From Acidimicrobiales bacterium (GTDB taxonomy: Bacteria; Actinomycetota; Acidimicrobiia; Acidimicrobiales; Palsa-688), in NCBI GenBank assembly GCA_030039575.1, contig JASHVH010000474.1, forward strand, positions 1 through 15,634: a DNA stretch of 15,634 nucleotides, read 5' to 3'. Each line of letters begins with the position of its first letter. Positions within the stretch are counted from its first letter, which is position 1. The notes beneath the pieces were generated by a model, which worked only from the letters and a program-made list of their open reading frames with translations, did not search any database and was not told the origin of the DNA. Position numbers and translations under genes: made by a program. Shown piece after piece: positions 6,777-14,153 of this stretch.

Positions 6777-7805
6777 CTAGCCGGCAGGGGCGGGCTTCAG
6801 GCTCGATTTCCGGCACACGAGTTCGGGGTCGATCAGCACCCGGTCGCGCCGGGGGGTCCCGGTGGTCAGCTGGTCTACCAGGAGCCGTACGGCAGCCCGG
6901 CCCACCCCCTGGAAGTCCTGGCGTACGGTGGTGAGCGGCGGGATGAAGTACGCGGATTCGGGCGTGTCGTCGAAACCGACCACCGACACGTCCTCGGGCA
7001 CCCTGCGGCCCCGCTCGTTCAGGGCCCGCAAGACGCCGAGGGCCATGTGGTCGTTGGCCACGAAGATGGCCCGAGCGTCGGGTATCTGGGCCAGGACCTG
7101 GCCGGCGTTGTAGCCCGAACGGGCGCTCCAGTCGCCGTAGAGGGGCGGCGTCACGTCGGCGCCGGCCTCCTCGAGCGTCGCCCGCCAGCCGGCGGTACGG
7201 CCGCGGGCCTCGAGCCATTCGACCGGGCCGGCCACGTGGAAAACCGTCTCGTACCCGGCCGCCAGGAGGTGCTGGGTAGCCAGGCGCGCCCCGGCGGCCT
7301 GGTCGACCGTGACCACCGCGACATTGCCCTCCGGGTCACCCTCGACCGCCACGACCGGCGTCCCCGTGGGCAGGTAGGCCAGCGCGTCGTGGGCCGAGGT
7401 GAACGGGGCGATGACGGCCAACCCCTCGACCGCCTGGCTGGTCAGACGGCGCACGGCTTCGCCCACCGACGGGCGGTCGAGCGAGTGGACAGCCATCACC
7501 GAGACGAAGTAGCCCTCGTGCTGAGCCGCCTGCTGGATGCTGTTCAGGGTCGAGGCGGGACCGTAGAGGGTGGTGTCGAGGGCGACAACCCCGAGGGTCT
7601 TGGAGCGCCCGCTGGCCAGCGCCCTGGCCGCCGTGTTAGGCCGGTACCCCAACTGGTCGATGGCCGCCAAGACCCGAGCGCGGGTGAGTTGGCGCACGCT
7701 GGGGTGGTTGTTCAACACTCTCGAGACGGTCTGGTGGGAAACCCCGGCCAGGCTCGCCACATCAGCGATGGAAGGAGGCCGTTGGGTGTTTGAGAGCGCT
7801 AACAT
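6777..7805 (-). CDS. LacI-family regulator of the arabinose genes (AraR-like)
   Basis: A 342-residue LacI/GalR protein. The helix-turn-helix is SIADVASLAGVSHQTVSRVLN (residues 12-32), followed by the hinge region RPNTAARALASGRSKTLGVV. The rest is the periplasmic-binding-like effector domain with typical landmarks: TVDQAAGARLATQHLLAAGY, IFVANDHMALGVLRAL, DVSVVGFDDTPESAYFIPPLTTVRQD. ATG 7805 is chosen because family members begin about ten residues before the HTH; a frame extension to 7835 would run into araB. LacI-type AraR repressors that respond to L-arabinose are known in actinobacteria such as Corynebacterium glutamicum. The position divergent from araBAD makes the same job likely here, though the effector is inferred. 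An operator-like site lies in its own first five codons, suggesting autoregulation. Confidence 0.9.
   Translation of the reverse strand: MLALSNTQRPPSIADVASLAGVSHQTVSRVLNNHPSVRQLTRARVLAAIDQLGYRPNTAARALASGRSKTLGVVALDTTLYGPASTLNSIQQAAQHEGYFVSVMAVHSLDRPSVGEAVRRLTSQAVEGLAVIAPFTSAHDALAYLPTGTPVVAVEGDPEGNVAVVTVDQAAGARLATQHLLAAGYETVFHVAGPVEWLEARGRTAGWRATLEEAGADVTPPLYGDWSARSGYNAGQVLAQIPDARAIFVANDHMALGVLRALNERGRRVPEDVSVVGFDDTPESAYFIPPLTTVRQDFQGVGRAAVRLLVDQLTTGTPRRDRVLIDPELVCRKSSLKPAPAG
7791..7804. promoter_or_regulatory. LacI-family operator inside the lacI start region
   Basis: TGAGAGCGCTAACA has a perfect right half (GCTAACA) and an imperfect left half around the central CG. On the minus strand it is spelled by lacI codons 1-5. 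It overlaps the probable araB -10 box, so bound repressor would shut off araB and also block lacI. Confidence 0.65.
7800..7805 (+). promoter_or_regulatory. Probable -10 box of the araB operon
   Basis: TAACAT fits TAnnnT and lies 7 nt before the araB ATG at 7813, so the transcript would be leaderless; no Shine-Dalgarno precedes araB. I see no convincing -35 (TTGGGT at 7782-7787 is too close). The promoter must in any case lie inside lacI coding sequence. Confidence 0.4.
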
Positions 7806-7812
7806 TTCGCAG

Positions 7813-9534
7813 ATGACCTCGCAAGCGTACGCCATAGGAGTGGATTTCGGGACAGCCTCAGCGCGTACTTTGCTACTGGACCTGCGGTCGGGTGAAGAAC
7901 TGGCCCTCTGCGAACTCGCTTATCCCCACGGCGTGATTGACGACATGCTACCGGAGACGGGAGAACGCCTTCCACTGGACTGGGCGCTCCACGACCCCGA
8001 CGACTACAGGTACGTGCTGGAGGCCGGTATCCAGGCCGTGCTCTCGGAGCAGCCGGGCACGGCCAGCCATGTCGTAGGTATCGGCCTCGACGCCACCTCC
8101 TGCACCGTCCTGCCGGTGACGGCCGACGGCACCCCGCTGTGCGAAGTCCCGGTGTGGCGCCGCCGGCCCCACGCCTGGCCGAAGCTCTGGAAACACCACG
8201 CCGCTCAATATGTGGCCAACCGGCTCAACGAGGTGGCCGCCGAGCGCCGGGAAACCTTCATGGCCCGCTACGGCGGTCGCATTTCCTCGGAGTGGTACTT
8301 CCCGAAGCTGATCGAGATCTGGCTCGAGGACCGGGCCGTCTACGACGCGTCGGCCGCTTTCATCGAGGTCACCGACTGGGTGGTGTGGTACTTGAGCGGA
8401 CGTGAACGGCGTTCGGCGTGCCCGGCGGCCTACAAAGCGCTCTGGTCAGAGGCGGACGGCATCCCCGGTGCGGGTTTCTTCGAGGCGGCGTACCCGGGTT
8501 TCTCCGAACCAGCGGCGAAATTGGGCACCGACTTCTTCCCCTTGGGGACCAGCGCCGGGCCGATCAGGCCCGAACTGGCTTCCAAACTGGGACTACCCGG
8601 CACCGTGGCCGTCGCCGTCGGCAACGTCGACTCGTTCGTCTCCTTCCCGGGCGCCGGCGCGGAGGGGGCCGGCACTTACGTGATGGTGGTCGGTACATCG
8701 ATCTGCGACCTCGTGGTACACCGGCGCGAGATCACCTTGGCCGGGATAACGGGAGTGGCGAAAGACGGGATTGTGCCCGGTCTGTACGGGTACGAGGCGG
8801 GACAGCCGGCGGTGGGGGACATGCTCGGTTGGTTCGCAGGCGTGCTGTCGGGGCCGGGGGACAACGGGCCCGACGCGAACGGCGCCGGCAGCAGCGGCGC
8901 AGACCGCCTCCCGGCGCTCGAGCTGGCCGCCGCGGCGCTGGCTCCGGCCCAAACCGGGCTGCTGGCGCTGGACTGGTGGAACGGCAACCGTAGCGTGCTG
9001 GCTGACGCAGACTTGTCCGGGGTGGTCGCCGGGCTCACGCTGTCCACCACCGCCGTCGACATTTACCGCGCCCTGCTCGAGTCGATAGCCTTCGGCAACA
9101 AGGCCGTCCTTGACAACTTCCGCAGCGGGGGCTTCGAGTTGAACGAGGTCGTCGCCTGCGGCGGTATTGCTGAAAAGAGCCCGTTGCTTATGCAGATGTT
9201 GGCCGACGTCTCCGGCCTCACCGTGAAGGTGCCGGCCTCTTCGCAGGTCCCAGCGCGCGGTTCGGCGCTGTTCGGAGCGGTGGCCGCGGGCCCGGGAACG
9301 GGCGGGTTCGGTTCGATAGAAGAAGCGGCCAACGCGCTGCGCCCCCCGACGGGCTCGGCGTTTACCCCTGACCCTCAGGCCACGGCGACATACGACTTGG
9401 TCTACCGGATCTGGAAGGATCTTCATGACACGCTTGGCCGCGCCTACCCCGACTGGCTCCATGGCCTTAAACGCCTGAAACTCTTGGCCGCGCCCGGACC
9501 GGGCCAGGCCGCCACCACCAAGGAGGTCATTTGA
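7813..9534 (+). CDS. araB: Ribulokinase
   Basis: A 573-residue FGGY-family kinase that phosphorylates L-ribulose to L-ribulose-5-phosphate with ATP. The N-terminal phosphate motif GVDFGTASAR is at 9-18. GIGLDATSCTVLPVTADGTP (89-108), PKLWKHHAAQ (123-132) and SSEWYFPKL are close matches to AraB proteins, as are YKALW, GNVDSFVSFPG, VVGTSICDLV and LDWWNGNRSVLAD further on. The C-terminal ATPase half has ALLESIAFGNKAVLDNF and VVACGGIAEKSPLLMQML. The length matches the family (about 560). The frame is open back to 7570 across lacI, but ATG 7813 is right before the conserved motif. A Gly/Ala/Asn-rich insertion (SGPGDNGPDANGAGSSGA) lies about two thirds along. The stop overlaps the TTG start of araA by 4 bp. 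Confidence 0.95.
   Translation: MTSQAYAIGVDFGTASARTLLLDLRSGEELALCELAYPHGVIDDMLPETGERLPLDWALHDPDDYRYVLEAGIQAVLSEQPGTASHVVGIGLDATSCTVLPVTADGTPLCEVPVWRRRPHAWPKLWKHHAAQYVANRLNEVAAERRETFMARYGGRISSEWYFPKLIEIWLEDRAVYDASAAFIEVTDWVVWYLSGRERRSACPAAYKALWSEADGIPGAGFFEAAYPGFSEPAAKLGTDFFPLGTSAGPIRPELASKLGLPGTVAVAVGNVDSFVSFPGAGAEGAGTYVMVVGTSICDLVVHRREITLAGITGVAKDGIVPGLYGYEAGQPAVGDMLGWFAGVLSGPGDNGPDANGAGSSGADRLPALELAAAALAPAQTGLLALDWWNGNRSVLADADLSGVVAGLTLSTTAVDIYRALLESIAFGNKAVLDNFRSGGFELNEVVACGGIAEKSPLLMQMLADVSGLTVKVPASSQVPARGSALFGAVAAGPGTGGFGSIEEAANALRPPTGSAFTPDPQATATYDLVYRIWKDLHDTLGRAYPDWLHGLKRLKLLAAPGPGQAATTKEVI
9521..9527 (+). promoter_or_regulatory. Ribosome binding site of araA, deciding a TTG start
   Basis: AGGAGGT lies inside the last codons of araB, 3 nt (4 from the GGAGG core) before TTG 9531. 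The next in-frame ATG is at residue 15, inside the conserved N-terminus, so the TTG is the start. Confidence 0.7.
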
Positions 9535-10931
9535 TAGCAAGACAACGACCAAAGATCGGCCTGCTCGGGGTCATGCAGGAACTGTACGACGACATGATCC
9601 CGGGGATCACCGACCACCAAGCCACTTACGCCAAGGAACTCGCCAACTCGCTTTCAGAGGCCGCGGACGTCGTGTTCCTGCGGCCCGCTCGTAACCGGGA
9701 CGACGTCGAGGCCATTACCAGAGAACTGCGGGACGAAGGCGTCGACGGGATCATGATCGTCATGCTCACCTACGGCCCGGCCATGCGCACCGTCCGCGCC
9801 CTGGTCGAGAACCCACTCCCGGTCCTGGTAGCCAATGTCCAGCCCGAGCGAGAAGTAAAAGACCGCTGGACCATGGACGACCTTACGTACAACCAGGGCA
9901 TCCACGGTGCTCAGGACCAGGCCAACGCTTTGTTGCGGGCCGGCCTGCCGTTCTCGGTGATCACGGACGACTGGCGTAGCCGGTCGTTCCTCTCGTCCTT
10001 CGCCTCTTGGGCCAGGGCGGCCATGACGGTGACCACGCTGAAGGCGGCCAAAATCGCTCTCTTCGGCTACCCGATGAACGGTATGGGGGACGTGCTTTAC
10101 GAAGCCCCGGCGCTCATGCGCCGCATCGGGCCGGTGGTCGTGAACGAAAACCTGGGTGACCTTTACGCCAGGATGCAGGACGTCAGCGACGCCGACATCA
10201 AAAACCTTATGGCGCTGCACCAGGAACGGTTCGCCGTCAGCCCCGACCTGCCGACAGAAAGCCATGCGTACGCGGCCCGGATGGAACTTGCGCTCCGCTC
10301 GATGCTGGAGGACGGCGGTTACGCAGGCTTTTCGGTGCACTTCGAGCCGGTGGCCAAGGACGGCCGGTTCCGCCAACTACCACTGCTCGCCGCCTCGGAC
10401 CTGATGGCGGACGGGTACGGGTACGGGGCCGAAGGCGACACCAACACGGCCACCTTGATGTGCGCCGGCCACTCCCTCATCGGGGACGCCCATTTTTCCG
10501 AAATGTACGCAATGGATTTCGAGCTGGGCTCGGTCCTGATCAGCCATATGGGGGAGGGCAATTGGAAAGTCGCCCGCAAAGACCGGCCTATCAGGTTGAT
10601 CGACCGCCCGCTCGGGATCGGCGGTCTGGGCAACCCGCCAACGGCGGTCTTTTCGGCCCAGCCCGGGCCGGCTACTACCGCTTCGTTGGTGCCCCTGGAG
10701 GGCGAGGCCTACCGCTTGCTCGCGGGGACCGGGGATGTGCTGGACACCCCGGAGTTGCCCCACGTCGAGATGCCTTATTTCCATTTCCGCCCGGACCAAG
10801 ATGTCAAAGGGTTCATGAACACCTGGCTCCACAACGGAGGCACCCACCACTTCTGTACCAACCTGGGCCAACACCTCGACCGCTGGGAGTACTTGGCCGA
10901 ACTGCTCGACGTCGATTTCGTCGAGATCTGA
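9531..10931 (+). CDS. araA: L-arabinose isomerase, divergent 466-residue type
   Basis: This converts L-arabinose to L-ribulose in the cytoplasm with a divalent metal, usually Mn2+. The C-terminal two thirds align by eye with E. coli AraA, whose metal/catalytic residues E306, E333, H350 and H450 correspond to E301 (GYGYGAEGDTNTA), E324 (FSEMYAMDFE), H339 (LISHMGEG) and H440 (NGGTHHFCTN). The N-terminus (PKIGLLGVMQELYDDMIPG) and the region to about 240 are much less like E. coli AraA, and the chain is about 35 residues shorter. It belongs to the wider arabinose/fucose-isomerase fold, so activity on another aldose is possible. The araB and araD neighbours make arabinose by far the likeliest substrate. 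The start is TTG with a strong Shine-Dalgarno, overlapping the araB stop, so translation is probably coupled. Confidence 0.88.
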   Translation: MIARQRPKIGLLGVMQELYDDMIPGITDHQATYAKELANSLSEAADVVFLRPARNRDDVEAITRELRDEGVDGIMIVMLTYGPAMRTVRALVENPLPVLVANVQPEREVKDRWTMDDLTYNQGIHGAQDQANALLRAGLPFSVITDDWRSRSFLSSFASWARAAMTVTTLKAAKIALFGYPMNGMGDVLYEAPALMRRIGPVVVNENLGDLYARMQDVSDADIKNLMALHQERFAVSPDLPTESHAYAARMELALRSMLEDGGYAGFSVHFEPVAKDGRFRQLPLLAASDLMADGYGYGAEGDTNTATLMCAGHSLIGDAHFSEMYAMDFELGSVLISHMGEGNWKVARKDRPIRLIDRPLGIGGLGNPPTAVFSAQPGPATTASLVPLEGEAYRLLAGTGDVLDTPELPHVEMPYFHFRPDQDVKGFMNTWLHNGGTHHFCTNLGQHLDRWEYLAELLDVDFVEI

Positions 10932-10959
10932 ACGCGGTTTTGTACGAAGAGCCGAACCT

Positions 10960-11649
10960 GTGCTCGAAGAACTGAAACGGGCCGTACTGGAGGCGAACCT
11001 GGAGCTGCCCCGGGCCGGGCTCGTGGCCCTCACGTGGGGCAACGTTTCCGGCAGGGACCCGGGCACCGGCCTGGTGGTCATAAAGCCGTCCGGTGTCCCC
11101 TACGCCACTATGAAGGCAGAGGACATGGTGGTGGTGGGCCCGGACGGCAAGGTGGTTGAAGGAGAATTTCGTCCTTCAACCGACACGCCGACGCACCTGG
11201 TCCTCTACGAGCACCTGGCCGGGATCGGCGGGGTAGTCCATACGCACTCGACCTGGGCGACGGCGTGGGCGCAGGCCGACCGTCCCATCCCCGTCATGGG
11301 CACCACCCATGCCGACCTGTCCCACATGGAAATCCCGGTCACTGAGCCCCTAAGCCCTCAACAGGTGCAGGGAGGCTACGAATTGGCGACGGGACGGGCA
11401 GTCCTGGCGGCGGTGGCCGGCCGGCCGGCGGCAGAGGTCCCGGCGGTGCTCGTCAGCGGGCATGGCACGTTCTGCTGGGGGGCGAGCCCGGATAAAGCCG
11501 TGGAGGCGGCCATTTCCCTGGAAGAGGTGGCCAAGATGGCCTGGCTTACCGTCGGCCTGGCCCCCTCTACCGGCCCGCTGCCGGCGCACATCATAGAGCG
11601 CCATTTCTCCCGCAAACATGGCCCGGACGCTTACTACGGCCAGGGCTGA
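10960..11649 (+). CDS. araD: L-ribulose-5-phosphate 4-epimerase
   Basis: A 229-residue class II aldolase-family epimerase that makes D-xylulose-5-phosphate for the pentose phosphate pathway. Motifs in order: TWGNVSGRD (25-33), KPSGVPY (42-48), FRPSTDTPTH with D75, the zinc ligands H94 and H96 in VVHTHS, GTTHAD (114-119) with the Asp that acts as a catalytic base in E. coli, the third zinc His H168 in VSGHGTF, and the C-terminal RKHGPDAYYGQG with the catalytic Tyr (about Y225). The THAD motif and AYYGQ tail separate it from fuculose-phosphate aldolases of the same fold. The start is GTG 10960, 28 nt after araA, with only a weak GAAGAG upstream. Confidence 0.94.
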   Translation: MLEELKRAVLEANLELPRAGLVALTWGNVSGRDPGTGLVVIKPSGVPYATMKAEDMVVVGPDGKVVEGEFRPSTDTPTHLVLYEHLAGIGGVVHTHSTWATAWAQADRPIPVMGTTHADLSHMEIPVTEPLSPQQVQGGYELATGRAVLAAVAGRPAAEVPAVLVSGHGTFCWGASPDKAVEAAISLEEVAKMAWLTVGLAPSTGPLPAHIIERHFSRKHGPDAYYGQG

Positions 11650-11681
11650 GCGCAGGTGGGGGAGCCCCTTTTGAGGCCGTT

Positions 11682-12668
11682 ATGAGAGTCGTCAGGTTGA
11701 GCGGGCCCGGTGCCCTGGACGTCGTCGAGGAGCCGCGCCCCACACCCGGGGCGGGGGAGAGCCTCGTGCGGGTGGGGGCGGTCGGGATTTGCGGCTCCGA
11801 CCTCCACTGGTTCGGGGAGGGCGGCATCGGCGACGCCTTACTGAGCCGGCCGCTCGTGCTCGGGCACGAGTTCGGCGGGACCGTGGAGGGCGGTCCCCTG
11901 GATGGGCGCCGGGTAGCCGTCGACCCCGCTATCCCGGACTACACGTGCGCCCGGTGCCGGGAAGGCAACACCAACCTCTGCCCGCAGGTGCGTTTTGCCG
12001 GCCATGGCACCACCGATGGGGCGCTGCGCGAGTACCTGGCCTGGCCGACGGGACTGTTGCACCCGGTGCCCGACGACTTCGACGACGCCGCCGTGGCCAT
12101 GCTCGAACCACTTGGTGTGGCCCTTCACTGCCTCGACCTCGGCCACGTCCACCTGGGCGCCTCGGCGGCGGTGGTCGGGTGCGGCCCGATCGGCTTGATG
12201 CTGCTCCAGGCGCTTCGGCTGGCCGGGGCATCCCGGCTGGTGGCGGTGGAACCGCTCGAGCACCGGCGAGATGCAGCCGCTCGTTCGGGGGCCGACCTCG
12301 TCCTCAGCCCGGGCCAAGCGGCCAGCCACCAGGCGGAGGTCGACGTCTCCTTTGAAGTGGCAGGCACGGACGACGCCGTGGCCGCCAGCATGCAACTGGT
12401 ACGGGCGGGTGGGCGCCTGGTCCTGGCCGGGATCCCGGACGACGACCGGACCGCGTTCCCGGCCGCGCTGGCCCGCCGCAAAGGGCTGACCATCGCCATG
12501 GCCCGCAGGATGAAAGAGGCGTACCCGCGTGCCATAAACCTCGTGGAGAGGGGGGCGGTCGAGTTGGACTGGCTGGCCTCAAAATCCTTCGCCCTGACCG
12601 AAGCGGCGGAAGCGTTTGCCGTCGCCGCTCGACGGGAGGGCCTGAAAATCCTGGTACAAGCGGGCTAA
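11682..12668 (+). CDS. Zinc-dependent medium-chain dehydrogenase, polyol type
   Basis: A 328-residue MDR-family dehydrogenase of the sorbitol/threonine dehydrogenase group. Catalytic zinc residues: C37 in GICGSD, H62-E63 in GHE, E142 in MLEPLG. The structural-zinc lobe reads PDYTCARCREGNTNLC, with cysteines 89, 92 and 100 but Asp86 where the first of the usual four Cys should be. The Rossmann motif is GCGPIG (166-171), and E190 at the end of the second strand suggests NAD+ over NADP+. The tail (YPRAINLVERGAVELDWL...F.LTEAAEAF) is sorbitol/xylitol-dehydrogenase-like. As fourth gene of the araBAD operon (32-nt gap) it probably oxidises a pentitol or sugar tied to arabinose use, such as an arabinitol, or feeds a fucose step. 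The substrate is not readable from sequence. Confidence 0.85.
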   Translation: MRVVRLSGPGALDVVEEPRPTPGAGESLVRVGAVGICGSDLHWFGEGGIGDALLSRPLVLGHEFGGTVEGGPLDGRRVAVDPAIPDYTCARCREGNTNLCPQVRFAGHGTTDGALREYLAWPTGLLHPVPDDFDDAAVAMLEPLGVALHCLDLGHVHLGASAAVVGCGPIGLMLLQALRLAGASRLVAVEPLEHRRDAAARSGADLVLSPGQAASHQAEVDVSFEVAGTDDAVAASMQLVRAGGRLVLAGIPDDDRTAFPAALARRKGLTIAMARRMKEAYPRAINLVERGAVELDWLASKSFALTEAAEAFAVAARREGLKILVQAG

Positions 12669-12680
12669 CCCGCCCCACCA

Positions 12681-12722
12681 AATCAGCCAGATCTGATCAG
12701 CCAGATCTAATCAGCCAGATCT
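12681..12722. repeat. Three tandem 14-bp repeats between convergent operons
   Basis: Three abutting copies of (A/G)ATCAGCCAGATCT lie at 12681-12694, 12695-12708 and 12709-12722. They differ only at the first base. They fill the gap between the plus-strand dehydrogenase stop (12666-12668) and the fucU stop (12721-12723); the last copy ends inside the fucU stop codon. Confidence 0.9.
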
Positions 12723-12730
12723 AATCTGGC
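12714..12730. terminator. Possible bidirectional hairpin at the operon junction
   Basis: GCCAGAT (12714-12720), loop CTA, ATCTGGC (12724-12730) form a 7-bp stem spanning the fucU stop codon. Both convergent operons end here. There is no T-tract, so intrinsic termination is uncertain. The repeat copies upstream could offer alternative pairing partners for the ATCTGGC arm. Confidence 0.4.
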
Positions 12731-13170
12731 GGAATGGCGCCCTTCTTGATGAGCACGTTGGCGAAATAGCGGCGTTCTCCCGTGAACACGACGGCATAGG
12801 CACCCCGGGCCGCTTCGTAGAACGCGAAACGCTCGAGCGCCCCCATCGGCCATGAGCGACCGGCTGCCGTGTCCACTACGGCCTGGACCTCCCGCTGCAC
12901 GGCGGGTAATTGGTCCGGTGCCCCGTCGACCGCCATCCTGCGCACTGGTTGGTCGACGAACTCGTCGAGGGGGAGGACCGAGAGGATGGCCTGCACCACC
13001 TCGGGCATCGACGCGCCGGCGATGGTCACGAGCCGGCCATAGCCGGTGCGGCGGGCGACGCTGTCGGCGGGGAAATTGGCGTCCACCACCGCCACCTCGT
13101 CGCCATGGCCCATGGCCGCCAGTACATACAGGAGTTCGGGGCTCAACAGTGGGTCGAGGTTTTTGAGCAT
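12721..13170 (-). CDS. fucU: L-fucose mutarotase (FucU/RbsD family)
   Basis: A 149-residue cytoplasmic mutarotase that interconverts alpha and beta anomers of L-fucose (and possibly other sugars). The N-terminus MLKNLDPLLSPELLYVLAAM leads to GHGDEVAVVDANFP, which carries the catalytic His22 and Asp24 of the family. The C-terminus has the conserved FYEAARGAYAVVFTGERRYFANVLIKKG. The presence of the longer VRRMAVDG...VQREVQAVVD middle favours FucU over RbsD. It lies 2 nt after the aldo-keto reductase stop. The neighbouring fucose dehydrogenase likely uses one anomer, so a mutarotase would keep it supplied. It is last in the operon and its stop codon lies within the repeat/hairpin region. Confidence 0.92.
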   Translation of the reverse strand: MLKNLDPLLSPELLYVLAAMGHGDEVAVVDANFPADSVARRTGYGRLVTIAGASMPEVVQAILSVLPLDEFVDQPVRRMAVDGAPDQLPAVQREVQAVVDTAAGRSWPMGALERFAFYEAARGAYAVVFTGERRYFANVLIKKGAIPPD

Positions 13171-13172
13171 CT

Positions 13173-14153
13173 CTAACCCGCCTTTACCGCGCTAGTGGCC
13201 ACCTCGTCGAGTACGGGCCACAGCGTTCTCGGGATCTCGGCCCGCATAAAGCCGGCGCTCGATTCCGCCTGCGTGGCAGTGCGCATGCCGGCCACGACGC
13301 AGGCCACGGCGGGATGGCGCAACGGGAACTGCATGGCCGCCTCCGGCAACGTCGTCCCGTGCTCCTGGCAGGCGGTAGCCAGGGCACGGGCGCCGGCCAG
13401 TAACTCGGCCGAGGCCGGGGTGTAGTCGAAGTAGGCCCCGTCGGCCGGCCACGGACGCGACAGCAAGCCCGAGTTGAACGGGGCGGCCGCCATTACAGAC
13501 ACCCCCCGGCTTTCACACGCCTCTAGCAGCGGCTGGCCCGAGCGGTCGAGCAGGGTCCACCGACCGGCCAACATCACAGCGTCGACGTCGCTCTCCATCA
13601 CGATGCGCGCCAGGGGTTGCCAGTAGTTCATCCCGGCCCCGACGGCCCCGATGACACCGTCATCACGCAGTCGCGCCAGCGCCGGGATGGCCTGGCCGAT
13701 GGCCTGGTCGAGGTAGTCGTCAGGGTCGTGCACGTAAACGATGTCGACCCGGTCCAACTGGAGCCGCTCGAGGCTTTCGTCCAGGCTCCGCCGCACCCCG
13801 TCACGGGAGTAGTCACGTACCCGGGTCAGCCCGTCGGGCACAGCGAACCCGCCGTCGCCGACGTCCGAACCATTGGGCGACGGGTTGGGCACCAGCAGCC
13901 GGCCGACTTTGGTGGACACCACGAACCCGTCCCGGGGCCGTCCGGCCAGGGCGGCGCCGAGGCGGTGTTCAGACAGCCCGAGGCCATAGTGAGGGGCGGT
14001 GTCGAAATAGCGGACGCCGGCGTCCCACGCGGCCGCCACAGCCCGGGCGGCCGTCTCGTCGTCGACGGGGGTGTACAGGTTCCCGATCTGGGCGGCGCCG
14101 AAACCGAGCCGGCTTACTTCCACCCCAGTCCGCCCGACCCGGCGCCGTCTCAT
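13173..14153 (-). CDS. Aldo-keto reductase, probable L-fucose dehydrogenase (D-threo-aldose 1-dehydrogenase)
   Basis: A 326-residue AKR with the full catalytic tetrad: D51 and Y56 in YFDTAPHYG, K82 in VVSTKVGRLL, H142 in DIVYVHDPDD. The sequence RLGFGAAQIGNLY near the start and RYFDTAPHYGLGLSEHRLG, with the AMQFPLRHPAVACVVAGMR tail, are typical of the D-threo-aldose 1-dehydrogenase subgroup. This subgroup oxidises L-fucose (also D-arabinose and L-xylose) with NAD(P)+ to the lactone. The open frame extends upstream to 14522, but ATG 14153 stands next to the conserved RVGRTGVEVSRLG and has AGGAGGGG 4 nt upstream. The start overlaps the amidohydrolase stop by 4 bp (ATGA). Context with a fuconolactonase and FucU fits L-fucose as substrate. 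Confidence 0.9.
   Translation of the reverse strand: MRRRRVGRTGVEVSRLGFGAAQIGNLYTPVDDETAARAVAAAWDAGVRYFDTAPHYGLGLSEHRLGAALAGRPRDGFVVSTKVGRLLVPNPSPNGSDVGDGGFAVPDGLTRVRDYSRDGVRRSLDESLERLQLDRVDIVYVHDPDDYLDQAIGQAIPALARLRDDGVIGAVGAGMNYWQPLARIVMESDVDAVMLAGRWTLLDRSGQPLLEACESRGVSVMAAAPFNSGLLSRPWPADGAYFDYTPASAELLAGARALATACQEHGTTLPEAAMQFPLRHPAVACVVAGMRTATQAESSAGFMRAEIPRTLWPVLDEVATSAVKAG

Noticed and set aside
6768..7793. Plus-strand frame of 341 codons antisense to lacI, with GGAGG 4 nt before its ATG
   Set aside because: It mirrors the lacI reading frame, has no recognisable motif and is Gly/Arg/His-rich, as antisense frames in high-GC genes are. The ribosome-site match is probably chance.
7570..7812. 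N-terminal extension of the araB frame
   Set aside because: The extra 81 codons are antisense to the lacI DNA-binding region, and the kinase phosphate motif follows ATG 7813 at once.
8593..9552. 319-codon minus-strand frame
   Set aside because: Antisense to araB, no motifs, typical shadow in GC-rich coding DNA.
12681..12722. Tandem repeats as a mini CRISPR array
   Set aside because: The 14-bp units abut without spacers and no cas gene is near.
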